Positions 8,490 to 15,099 of a stretch of 60,685 nt of DNA are shown in pieces. The notes beneath the pieces were generated by a model. That model searched no databases and was not told the DNA's origin. It saw only the letters and a list, made by a program, of their open reading frames with translations. A program made the position numbers and the translations under genes. This DNA is from a virus: positions 1 through 60,685 of the IMG/VR virus record IMGVR_UViG_3300005253_000613. The stretch is one strand, 5' to 3'. The first letter of the stretch is position 1. Each line of letters begins with the position of its first letter.

Positions 8490-8586
8490 GAGGTAAATAT
8501 ATTTAATATCTATACCTATCATTATGATATAGTATAACTTGTGAATAGCACAATATATCATGCAAAATAAGAATAGGGCTATATTC

Positions 8587-8617
8587 ATTAGGAAATTATG
8601 TAATAATGTTGTATATT
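8587..8617 (+). promoter_or_regulatory. Early rightward promoter/operator, shared with 31746-31776
   Basis: ATTAGGAA, 8 nt, then ATAATGTTGTATATT. The same two blocks with the same spacing occur on the opposite strand at 31746-31776. TAGGAA and TATATT sit 17 nt apart, so the element can be read as a promoter with a weak -35 box. The TAATGTTGT arm is one half of a perfect inverted repeat at the other copy. It lies 27 nt before the first rightward gene, which starts at 8645. Confidence 0.6.
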
Positions 8618-8644
8618 AAAACCAAATAATAAACAGGATTTGGA

Positions 8645-8857
8645 ATGAATGAGATAACCAACGCATATTCAATGATAGAAAGGGATGGCATGAGCATCCT
8701 GGATATAATAAACTTAGAAATAGATTATTTCGCATTCATGGTTCTGCATACTACAATAGCTGATGTGTGCGGCGAGAAAGCGATTGTGTATGTGGGTGAT
8801 AAATGTCTCCATCTGGATTATAGTGGCGGTGGGGTTTGTGTTGTAAATGTCAATTGA
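8645..8857 (+). CDS. Uncharacterised small protein
   Basis: 70 residues, the first gene of the rightward early region, just behind the operator-like promoter. It is acidic and hydrophobic with no recognisable domain. By position it could be regulatory, but nothing in the sequence shows this. A weak AGGA lies 8 nt upstream of the start. Confidence 0.5.
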   Translation: MNEITNAYSMIERDGMSILDIINLEIDYFAFMVLHTTIADVCGEKAIVYVGDKCLHLDYSGGGVCVVNVN

Positions 8858-8900
8858 TATATTTAAAAATAATTTTTCTCACTAACTTTAAGGAACAATC

Positions 8901-9560
8901 ATGTCTTTAAACACAATCAAAGATGTAGAAGCAAAATTAGACGAAGTCATGCAGTCATACAAGGAAGCGACAAGCCTTGTAGAGAAGATGAATTTAAAAG
9001 GGGTGCTCGATGACATTGAGGTATCGTATAAATCGATATTAAGGGAGCAATTTCAAACAGTTCAAGAAGATATTGTTGCTTCAATTGAGGAAGTTGTTAT
9101 GCAGGGAATAAACGGAATTGCTGGTTATGCACTTCAATATGGGCCATATAAAGTAACGATAAGTTATTCTGATAAAGGAGACGGGAAAGTTGATATTGCA
9201 TTTGGGAAAAGCCCTGTCAGACGAAAAAGGACAAGTAAGGGCACGCAATATGTCAAGATATTACATGAAGCTACACCTGGTGTCTCGAAAAAGGTAGTAT
9301 CTCATATAACAGCGGAGCTTGACAAAGATAGGGATGTAACAGCTAAAACCCACCTTGAATTATTCAATACCTTAGCAGAGAAGAATTACAGCCATGCTGA
9401 ATTTGTGGCCGAATATAAGATAACAACACCAAACCCATTAATCAATAAAACAGCAGCTAAATTATTCTGTGATTTAGGTGTTGCAATGTATAAAGTGGAT
9501 TACACAAATGATGAGTATGATTTAATAGAGATTGTTAAGGCAGGTTTTACATTGTTGTAA
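8901..9560 (+). CDS. Uncharacterised early protein
   Basis: 219 residues with an N-terminal helical, probably coiled-coil part (1-60) and a basic middle ('SPVRRKRTSKGTQYVK', about residue 105). The basic stretch and the early position fit a nucleic-acid-binding protein, but no family is recognised. The start is preceded by TAAGGAAC. Confidence 0.6.
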   Translation: MSLNTIKDVEAKLDEVMQSYKEATSLVEKMNLKGVLDDIEVSYKSILREQFQTVQEDIVASIEEVVMQGINGIAGYALQYGPYKVTISYSDKGDGKVDIAFGKSPVRRKRTSKGTQYVKILHEATPGVSKKVVSHITAELDKDRDVTAKTHLELFNTLAEKNYSHAEFVAEYKITTPNPLINKTAAKLFCDLGVAMYKVDYTNDEYDLIEIVKAGFTLL

Positions 9561-9569
9561 GGTGTAATC

Positions 9570-9935
9570 ATGAAAGTATCTGAATTAAAGAAATTATCTC
9601 ATCGTAACTGGAATGAAATAAAAGTTTATGATTCAATATGTGTAATCAATAGTGGGTATAAACATGATTCAGGTTATGCTGTAATGTATATTATTGGCAT
9701 GATTTCAGGTACGTTTATCGAAATAGCTGCCTCTTGTGATGACATCCGCTGGTCTTTTCCAAATCATATGCGAAAGGGAGATTTACAAAATGATATGTTT
9801 TATCAGAGTGGTGTTTTGCATTATCATTCAAACCGTTACAATTTTGAAGTAGGACATAGTTCATCAACCGTTGATGTCAAATTAATACATAAACCGTGCA
9901 AATCATATCCCTCAAACAAAGCACGGAGTAGATAA
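9570..9935 (+). CDS. Uncharacterised protein
   Basis: 121 residues, soluble, beginning 'MKVSELKKLSHRNWNEI'. No motif recognised. It lies 9 nt downstream of the previous gene, in the same transcription unit. Confidence 0.5.
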   Translation: MKVSELKKLSHRNWNEIKVYDSICVINSGYKHDSGYAVMYIIGMISGTFIEIAASCDDIRWSFPNHMRKGDLQNDMFYQSGVLHYHSNRYNFEVGHSSSTVDVKLIHKPCKSYPSNKARSR

Positions 9936-9963
9936 AACATTCAATATTGTTGTAAGAGTGATT

Positions 9964-10317
9964 ATGGAAAAATTTAATCCAGAAAACAAAGGCGTACTAA
10001 CTTATGGGGAATGTCTGGAACCAGCAATGGAAATCACAGGCTCAAGAGAAGCAAAGCAATATTTAGCTGATTACATAAAATATCAAGAATCCAATATGCC
10101 ATCAGTATCCGATGGTCAAACTGCGGAAGAGATATGCAAAAGCAATCTTGGGTATTGGGCTGGGTATTATGGTGACAGAATACGTAAAAGGGTTGAAAGG
10201 CTATTTGCTTGTCAACACCCTATATTTGGTAGTTTTAAAAAGAACGGTCGAGCAACAGGCAAAGAAGCCTTTGAATGTGGTAGAACTAGTCAAACATTAG
10301 ATGAAATTCGTAGTTAG
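9964..10317 (+). CDS. Conserved phage protein ('NLGYWAGYY' family)
   Basis: 117 residues from the ATG at 9964; a GTG at 9958 is the alternative. The block 'NLGYWAGYYGDRIRKRVERL' followed by 'FACQHPIFG' is the hallmark of a small conserved protein found in many phages, without known function. Another frame across the same region (10112-10300) is open but lacks any such match. Confidence 0.65.
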   Translation: MEKFNPENKGVLTYGECLEPAMEITGSREAKQYLADYIKYQESNMPSVSDGQTAEEICKSNLGYWAGYYGDRIRKRVERLFACQHPIFGSFKKNGRATGKEAFECGRTSQTLDEIRS

Positions 10318-10326
10318 TTCAAAACC

Positions 10327-10617
10327 ATGACACTAAAACAAAGCACAACGCAAATAGTTAATTCAATGATAGATGAATATGGGTTTTTATTCTGTCAGTA
10401 TTGTAATCGTTCTGACGGGCCTCTAAGTCCTCCGCACCATATAATATTCAAATCAGAGCGTCCGGGACATCCTGAGCTGCATAATGTGCGAAATTTGATA
10501 CTTTTGTGCTTTGAATGCCATGATAAATTTCACGGGAAAATTAAAGGGTTTACTAAGCACGGAATGAGAAAAGAATTGATAGTAGAACGAAATTTAAATA
10601 AATTGTTTGGAGATTGA
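10327..10617 (+). CDS. HNH endonuclease-like protein
   Basis: 96 residues. 'CQYC' (about 24-27), 'PPHHIIF', an Asn ('NVRNLILLC'), 'CFECHDKFHG' supply the two Cys pairs and the H-N-H metal/catalytic residues of an HNH nuclease. Small HNH proteins in phages often assist packaging or act as free-standing homing enzymes. Here it sits far from the terminase, in the early region. Confidence 0.75.
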   Translation: MTLKQSTTQIVNSMIDEYGFLFCQYCNRSDGPLSPPHHIIFKSERPGHPELHNVRNLILLCFECHDKFHGKIKGFTKHGMRKELIVERNLNKLFGD

Positions 10618-10619
10618 AT

Positions 10620-10874
10620 ATGATAAGTTTTAATGCAATAAAAAGTTGGTTCTATCAACAATGGGTTTTGTGGGGATTAATAATACTGGCAATTATAGTT
10701 ATATTATGTGGCTTTGTTTATCTTGCATCTTATTTGGGGAGTCACCTGCAAACAAGTGCAGATAATACCTTGTTAGAATTGTCATCCTTAACAGACCCAA
10801 CAGAAAGAGGGCTTGCATATATTGGGGTGGCAATTATAATTTCAGCTATAATAAGAGCCATATTTAACAAATAG
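10620..10874 (+). CDS. Small membrane protein
   Basis: 84 residues with two hydrophobic helices (about 12-37 and 66-80). The start at 10620 is preferred; a TTG two codons earlier overlaps the HNH stop. First of a run of small membrane proteins up to 12905 that lies upstream of the lysozyme gene, so some could be holins. Confidence 0.5.
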   Translation: MISFNAIKSWFYQQWVLWGLIILAIIVILCGFVYLASYLGSHLQTSADNTLLELSSLTDPTERGLAYIGVAIIISAIIRAIFNK

Positions 10875-10911
10875 TAGAGCATAATTTAAATCAGTTATTT
10901 GGAAACGTGCC

Positions 10912-11139
10912 ATGAAAATAATAATACCACCATATATTTGTGAAACAATCGACAAAATGATTGAAGTTTGTATCCAAACCGAAATTGAACATTTCAAAGC
11001 ATTCGAAGATGGCACAGGTGAAAATTGCTTAATCAGTGCAGATGATGGCTATGATGACGTTACAGAGGAACTAAGGGAGCGAATAATAGACTTACTTAAT
11101 TCAGAGCAGAAAATTAATCATAATATAATAAAGATGTGA
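10912..11139 (+). CDS. Uncharacterised small acidic protein
   Basis: 75 residues, acidic ('DGTGENCLISADDGYDDVTE'), soluble. No family recognised. It stops 1 nt before the next small gene. Confidence 0.5.
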   Translation: MKIIIPPYICETIDKMIEVCIQTEIEHFKAFEDGTGENCLISADDGYDDVTEELRERIIDLLNSEQKINHNIIKM

Positions 11140-11140
11140 A

Positions 11141-11245
11141 ATGTGGAAACGGTTAAAAAAAGAAGATAGGTGGCTTATAGTATTGGCTATGCCTTTTATA
11201 TTAATGTGGGCATACGTGATTATTAGTAGTTTATTTTTAATATAG
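11141..11245 (+). CDS. Single-pass membrane peptide
   Basis: 34 residues: a basic N-terminus ('MWKRLKKEDRW') and one hydrophobic helix to the end. Encoded 1 nt after the previous stop. Too short for family assignment. The composition and operon position support translation. Confidence 0.4.
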   Translation: MWKRLKKEDRWLIVLAMPFILMWAYVIISSLFLI

Positions 11246-11298
11246 GAGAAGAAATGAAATGCCTGATTTAGAAATATCTGAATTTATAGAGGTGTAAA

Positions 11299-11406
11299 AT
11301 GGAATTCAATTTTTGTGGAATAATAGCAAGTGTAGTAATAGGATTTGTGTTGGGAGCATTTGCGTCACTAATCTTTATAATAATTCATAAATGGAAGCAA
11401 AGTTGA
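11299..11406 (+). CDS. Single-pass membrane peptide
   Basis: 35 residues with a Gly/Ala-rich hydrophobic helix (about 6-29) and a basic C-terminal 'HKWKQS'. Preceded by GAGGTG. The topology resembles small phage membrane peptides; function unknown. Confidence 0.4.
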   Translation: MEFNFCGIIASVVIGFVLGAFASLIFIIIHKWKQS

Positions 11407-11414
11407 GGTGTGAA

Positions 11415-11663
11415 ATGAGGAAAAGACAATTCGATGATTTTCGAGGTGAATTAGATGTTTACGAAAACGAATTAGAGTTTATAACGGATTTGATGAATAA
11501 TGTAGGTATAGAATTCATTGATTATTGCGGCAGATCATGGAAGTATAAGAATCGGTTATTTTGGCATAAGGATTTGGGGGATAATATTTGGATCAAAGGC
11601 ATATTTTGCTTGCATTTATATGCGGAGGGAATAAAGCAGCTAATCAATCAGGAGCAACAATGA
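11415..11663 (+). CDS. Uncharacterised small protein
   Basis: 82 residues. I prefer the ATG at 11415, which has GAGGTGTG 4-11 nt upstream, over the in-frame ATG at 11391 that lies inside the previous gene. It ends in Gln-Glu-Gln-Gln encoded by the repeated junction at 11649-11663, where its TGA overlaps the next ATG. Confidence 0.5.
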   Translation: MRKRQFDDFRGELDVYENELEFITDLMNNVGIEFIDYCGRSWKYKNRLFWHKDLGDNIWIKGIFCLHLYAEGIKQLINQEQQ

Positions 11664-11842
11664 ACAAGAAAATGATAATAATTGGCTTTATACTCCTCTT
11701 CCTTTGTTCAATTGGTGCCGGATATGCAATAGGGACTATTATTTTTGACGGCATATCTGCATTACGGATGGTCGTGGCGATAGTACAGATTATCTTAATA
11801 GTAGTCAATGCTATTTTTCTCAGAAAATGGATAAATCAATAG
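11660..11842 (+). CDS. Small two-helix membrane protein
   Basis: 60 residues from the ATG at 11660, whose AGGAG is in the repeated junction. Two hydrophobic helices (about 4-25 and 33-54) with a basic end. Holin-like in size and topology, but located 1.5 kb from the lysozyme with other candidates between. Confidence 0.55.
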   Translation: MNKKMIIIGFILLFLCSIGAGYAIGTIIFDGISALRMVVAIVQIILIVVNAIFLRKWINQ

Positions 11843-11850
11843 GTGGTGAA

Positions 11851-11990
11851 ATGAAAAACCAATATGGTTAAAAAGAATTGATAATGCACTTAGTGAATGG
11901 GTCGGCGATTCAATAATAAGATGGTTCAGTATACCGATATCAGCCGTTATATTGGGTCTGATTATTGGTTACTTTGTATTTATTTATTAA
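11851..11990 (+). pseudogene. Frameshifted small membrane protein gene
   Basis: An ATG behind a GGTG stops after six codons, but the frame one base over is open from 'KPIWLKRIDNALSEWVG' through a hydrophobic helix ('AVILGLIIGYFVFIY') to the TAA at 11990, with no start codon of its own. One more A in the A-run at 11854-11858 would join them into a protein of about 46 residues. Either a real indel mutation, an assembly error in a homopolymer, or slippage. Confidence 0.45.
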
Positions 11991-12006
11991 CTATTCAGGA
12001 GCAACA

Positions 12007-12156
12007 ATGACTAAATTAGAATTAATAACCGAAAATAAAAAACTACGCAAACGACTCCAAGAATCCAAAGAGGGGTACAAAATTTTAATGATTTTTTACC
12101 GAAGTGCAAAAAAAGAGATAAAAATGTTTAAAAAGCAATATGGCAAACTTTTTTAA
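12007..12156 (+). CDS. Small basic, probably coiled-coil protein
   Basis: 49 residues from the ATG in the second repeated junction (AGGAG 7 nt upstream). Lys/Glu-rich and helical throughout. Unknown function. Confidence 0.5.
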   Translation: MTKLELITENKKLRKRLQESKEGYKILMIFYRSAKKEIKMFKKQYGKLF

Positions 12157-12171
12157 TATGGGAGGCAGAAA

Positions 12172-12276
12172 ATGAAAAAGAAATATAAAATTCAAATAGG
12201 TTTTTGGCTATACTTAATTTTAGCATTCTCGGTTGTTATCGTTGGCATACCAGCGATTATTGGAATATTTTTTTGA
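12172..12276 (+). CDS. Single-pass membrane peptide
   Basis: 34 residues: basic 'MKKKYKIQ' and then a hydrophobic helix to the stop in a T-run. GGGAGG lies 6-12 nt upstream, a strong ribosome-binding site. It ends just where the next hydrophobic frame begins, so the two may be one gene split by an indel in the T-run at 12268-12274. Confidence 0.4.
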   Translation: MKKKYKIQIGFWLYLILAFSVVIVGIPAIIGIFF

Positions 12277-12418
12277 TAAGATAACAGAAAATTTGTGGGC
12301 ATTATTAATATTAATAATATCGTCTACAATCGCTTGTAGTTTGCTCACATTATATTTTATAAATATTTACTCTGGGATAATTAATAACAATAGAAAAAAA
12401 GATGAAGTACCATTTTAA
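12260..12418 (+). CDS. Small membrane protein (start uncertain)
   Basis: 52 residues if started at the TTG at 12260; no ATG is available in this frame. One hydrophobic helix ('LLILIISSTIACSLLTLYFI') and a charged tail ending 'KKDEVPF'. It may really be the second half of the gene at 12172, reached by a frameshift in the T-run. Confidence 0.35.
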   Translation: MEYFFDKITENLWALLILIISSTIACSLLTLYFINIYSGIINNNRKKDEVPF

Positions 12419-12432
12419 ATTAGGAGCGAATT

Positions 12433-12726
12433 ATGAACTGGAAAAAGATAAAAAAATGTCCGTTGGCATATGAATTACTGATAGCCAGCCGTGACGCTCC
12501 CACTATATTCTATGGTTACATCCGATACTTATTCGATTTCTTTGATGAGAACAGGGTGATAATGATTATTGCATTAGACGAATTAACTGATAAATTCGAA
12601 GCATGGGCAATAGCTCCCGGTTCCGATGGGTATATAGGTACTTATGACAATAGGAAAGTCGCTGAAGAACATGCGATTCTAAAATCTTTTCAAATATTAG
12701 AAAACCAATTACAGGAGCAACAATGA
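12433..12726 (+). CDS. Uncharacterised small protein
   Basis: 97 residues, soluble, with AGGAG 7 nt before the start. It ends with the Gln-Glu-Gln-Gln of the third repeated junction. No family recognised. Confidence 0.55.
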   Translation: MNWKKIKKCPLAYELLIASRDAPTIFYGYIRYLFDFFDENRVIMIIALDELTDKFEAWAIAPGSDGYIGTYDNRKVAEEHAILKSFQILENQLQEQQ

Positions 12727-12905
12727 AAAAACTGATATTAATAATAATAGCAATATTTATGGTGAGTGCATGGTGTTTTTTCCTGTTGGGTAATTACATA
12801 GTAACAGATGAACACATAGAGCCTTATAAATGGTTTTTTACATCATTCTTTGCTATATATTTTTGCATAATGGGCATTGTTAAAATACGGGGGTTAAAGC
12901 AATGA
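12723..12905 (+). CDS. Small two-helix membrane protein
   Basis: 60 residues. Hydrophobic helices at about 3-24 and 37-53, with a short charged loop. It overlaps the gene before (ATGA) and the gene after. Together with the protein at 11660 it is a plausible holin candidate near the lysozyme. Confidence 0.55.
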   Translation: MKKLILIIIAIFMVSAWCFFLLGNYIVTDEHIEPYKWFFTSFFAIYFCIMGIVKIRGLKQ

Positions 12906-13339
12906 AAAAGACACCGTGGGATGATTTAAGCGATGAACAGAAAAATTTGTTTTGGGATAAAGCATCTGCAATAAATCTTAGTAAATTACAAGAATGTGAT
13001 ACCAATGATATTGCTAATATTACCAGTGTTTTTATCAACACCATTACCGACATTGCCCGTGTCATATATGAGGGGATAGATAATGAACAAACGTTCAAGA
13101 TAAAACCGCTGGGGTGGGTGGATATAGGGAATGACATATATGATGCACACATACCGGAAGGTTTATATCGAGTATTTATGGTAACTGAATATGACGAGTT
13201 AAAATATATTTGGTATTATATGAAATGGTATATTGAAGAATATAAGGAACAGAAAAATTGCGAATCAATCGAACACGGCAAGCAACTTTGCCAAGCTCAC
13301 TACGAAGAACAAATGATGAAAAAATTAATTAAGGCATAA
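12902..13339 (+). CDS. Uncharacterised protein
   Basis: 145 residues, soluble, beginning 'MKKTPWDDLSDEQKNLFWDK'. No recognised domain. An antisense frame across 12880-13152 is only a shadow. It lies just upstream of the lysozyme. Confidence 0.55.
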   Translation: MKKTPWDDLSDEQKNLFWDKASAINLSKLQECDTNDIANITSVFINTITDIARVIYEGIDNEQTFKIKPLGWVDIGNDIYDAHIPEGLYRVFMVTEYDELKYIWYYMKWYIEEYKEQKNCESIEHGKQLCQAHYEEQMMKKLIKA

Positions 13340-13366
13340 CTAAAGTTCCACTAATTTGAGGCTCAT

Positions 13367-13882
13367 TTGATACTAATAATAACATTACTACTGTTAACTC
13401 AGGGATTACACTGTCAGGATATTACTGGAGCAATAGATATAATAAAGCACTGTGAGGTTTACAGCAGCACGCCTTACATGGATTTAGACAGCAATCTTGC
13501 AATAGGTTATGGATATAAGGTAAATGTTCGATACGGACAATTTATGAGCGAAATAGAGGCATCGAATAAAATGGTTGAAGATTTACGTTGCCGGATAAAG
13601 CGATTAAACAAATTAGTCAAAGTAAAATTGAATAACAACCAACTCAATGCTTTGTTATCATTAGTTTATAATATTGGGATTGGAAATTTTGCACGGTCAG
13701 ATTTACTACGAAAATTGAATAAAGGGAATTACGAGTTAGAATCAGAATTTATGAGGTGGATTTATGTCAGGTGCAGAAACCAAGAATGTGATATTGAAAA
13801 TTGCAAGAAAAAGCAAGGTGGATTAGTTAAACGGCGTATAAAGGAATGGAAGTTGTTTAATTTAAATGAGAAAATAAAATGA
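13367..13882 (+). CDS. GH24 lysozyme (phage endolysin) with signal-like N-terminus
   Basis: 171 residues from a TTG start at 13367 with GAGG 7-10 nt upstream. The hydrophobic N-terminus ('MILIITLLLLTQGLHC') looks like a signal or signal-arrest sequence. The T4-type core follows: catalytic E30 eight residues before D39, then 'LAIGYGY', later 'LVYNIGIGNF', 'LNKGNYELE' and 'GGLVKRRIKEW'. The Thr of the usual E-D-T triad (expected at 45) is Ala here. It should cleave peptidoglycan during lysis, though the substitution may lower activity. Confidence 0.85.
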   Translation: MILIITLLLLTQGLHCQDITGAIDIIKHCEVYSSTPYMDLDSNLAIGYGYKVNVRYGQFMSEIEASNKMVEDLRCRIKRLNKLVKVKLNNNQLNALLSLVYNIGIGNFARSDLLRKLNKGNYELESEFMRWIYVRCRNQECDIENCKKKQGGLVKRRIKEWKLFNLNEKIK

Positions 13883-13992
13883 TATACACAACGGGCGAGG
13901 AATTACAAAAGCATAGAATCCCTAATGACATATTTGAACATTTGACAACCAATGTCCCGGACTACAACCCTAATAGAGAAATATTAAAATGA
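13879..13992 (+). pseudogene. Truncated duplicate of the Imm5-like gene start
   Basis: 37 codons from the ATG at 13879, overlapping the lysozyme stop. Residues 2-31 equal residues 4-33 of the Imm5-like protein at 3343-3978, and the DNA is identical over 89 bp. After that the frame runs into unrelated sequence and stops. It may still be expressed as a peptide, but it looks like a duplicated fragment. Confidence 0.7.
13882..13970. repeat. 89-bp inverted duplicate, copy 2
   Basis: Identical to the minus strand of 3881-3969. The junctions are sharp: upstream the ATG of the small frame, downstream an abrupt change after 'ACTACAACCC'. Confidence 0.9.
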
Positions 13993-14153
13993 CAACCGAA
14001 GAAAAATCACTTAAAATATTAGATGTAAATACTTTAACGATTTCAATGCCAGATGGGAATCATGTACATCTCGGTTCTATGGAATGCGAAGATGCCAGAG
14101 GTTTTATATACTTAATAGATGATTTATATAATTATTTTTGTGAGGATAAATAA
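13989..14153 (+). CDS. Small acidic protein
   Basis: 54 residues, acidic, soluble, starting in an ATGA overlap with the duplicated fragment. No family recognised. Confidence 0.5.
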   Translation: MTTEEKSLKILDVNTLTISMPDGNHVHLGSMECEDARGFIYLIDDLYNYFCEDK

Positions 14154-14154
14154 A

Positions 14155-14238
14155 ATGATATTTTTCGATAATATAATACTCGAATTCTTAGCTATTGGGG
14201 GATGTCTGATATTAGTGATTTTATGCTTTGGAGAATAG
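14155..14238 (+). CDS. Very small hydrophobic peptide
   Basis: 27 residues, a single hydrophobic helix ('FLAIGGCLILVILCF'). It overlaps the next gene by 37 nt. Translation is possible but supported only by the ORF and spacing. Confidence 0.3.
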   Translation: MIFFDNIILEFLAIGGCLILVILCFGE

Positions 14239-14441
14239 AAGAAACATCCGTTAAGGTGGCCAAGGATTTGATTGAGCCTTTAACTAATGGATTGGAAAAA
14301 CTAAAGGCAAAACCAGAATTTTACAAAAATTTTGATGCTAAGAACGGATGGGGAACTTATGATGACTTTGTCCCGTGGGTAGAAAAGCTCTTAATTGCCT
14401 GCCTGGAAAATCCAGAAGCAACTATTTCAACAAATAGATGA
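14202..14441 (+). CDS. Uncharacterised small protein
   Basis: 79 residues, soluble and helical, with TTGGGGG directly before the start. No domain recognised. Confidence 0.5.
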   Translation: MSDISDFMLWRIEETSVKVAKDLIEPLTNGLEKLKAKPEFYKNFDAKNGWGTYDDFVPWVEKLLIACLENPEATISTNR

Positions 14442-14469
14442 ATAAACCGTTTTTTATTTTAGGTTATAT

Positions 14470-15099
14470 ATGAGAATTCTAATAGCTTGTGAAGAAAGCC
14501 AAATAGTAACAAAGGAATTTAGAAAGTTAGGGCATGAAGCATATAGTTGTGATTTAATTGAAACTTCAGGCGAACATCCAGATTGGCATATTAAAGGGGA
14601 TGTTTTGACAATATTAAATGATGGTTGGGACATGATGGTTGGATTCCCCCCTTGCACATATTTGAGTTATGCAGGCACGAGGCATTGGGATAATCCCGGG
14701 AGGTTAAGAAAACGATTAGATGCTTTGGAATTCTTTGCCAAATTATGGCTCGCACCTATAAATAAAATATGTTTAGAAAACCCAAGGGGGTGTGCCTCCC
14801 CAACAATTGCGAAATACACACAACTCATAAATCCGTATTATTTCGGGGATAATTATAGCAAACCAACTTGTTTATATTTAAAAAAATTACCGCAATTAAT
14901 ACACCATAATCAAGATGGTTTATTTGACAAAGCAACATGGGTGAGCAAAGGGGAGTTTGTAGAATATAAAAGAAAAGACGGTACGATAAAAAAAGAATCG
15001 AAATGGTTTAGGGAACTGTCCGGCAATGCTAAGGAACTGAGCAAAACATTCCCTGGAATAGCGAAAGTAATGGCTGAGCAATGGGGTGGGAACCTATGA
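14470..15099 (+). CDS. DNA (cytosine-5) methyltransferase-like protein
   Basis: 209 residues. It starts with a motif I-like 'MRILIACEESQIVTKEFRKL', has 'CDLIE' (motif II), 'MMVGFPPCTYLS' with the catalytic Pro-Cys of motif IV near residue 60, and 'ICLENPRG' in place of the ENV motif VI near 100. It is shorter than cellular enzymes and typical of the compact phage family. It may modify phage DNA against restriction; no cognate nuclease is present nearby. Confidence 0.7.
   Translation: MRILIACEESQIVTKEFRKLGHEAYSCDLIETSGEHPDWHIKGDVLTILNDGWDMMVGFPPCTYLSYAGTRHWDNPGRLRKRLDALEFFAKLWLAPINKICLENPRGCASPTIAKYTQLINPYYFGDNYSKPTCLYLKKLPQLIHHNQDGLFDKATWVSKGEFVEYKRKDGTIKKESKWFRELSGNAKELSKTFPGIAKVMAEQWGGNL

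Larger units (their letters stand above)
11649..12726 (+). repeat. Three identical 15-nt gene-junction repeats
   Basis: CAGGAGCAACAATGA occurs at 11649-11663, 11996-12010 and 12712-12726. Each copy supplies an AGGAG ribosome-binding site and the start codon of a small gene. In the first and third it also encodes the C-terminal Gln-Glu-Gln-Gln-stop of the gene before. This suggests the small genes here arose by duplication of a cassette. Confidence 0.8.

Noticed and set aside
8421-8588. N-terminal extension of the integrase to 8588
   Set aside because: It would cover the promoter boxes and encode an Ile/Cys/Tyr-rich leader unlike any integrase; the Met at 8420 gives the normal domain start.
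7500-8644. Attachment site next to the integrase
   Set aside because: AT-rich inverted repeats such as ACAATATATTGT exist, but without the host junctions no core can be named.
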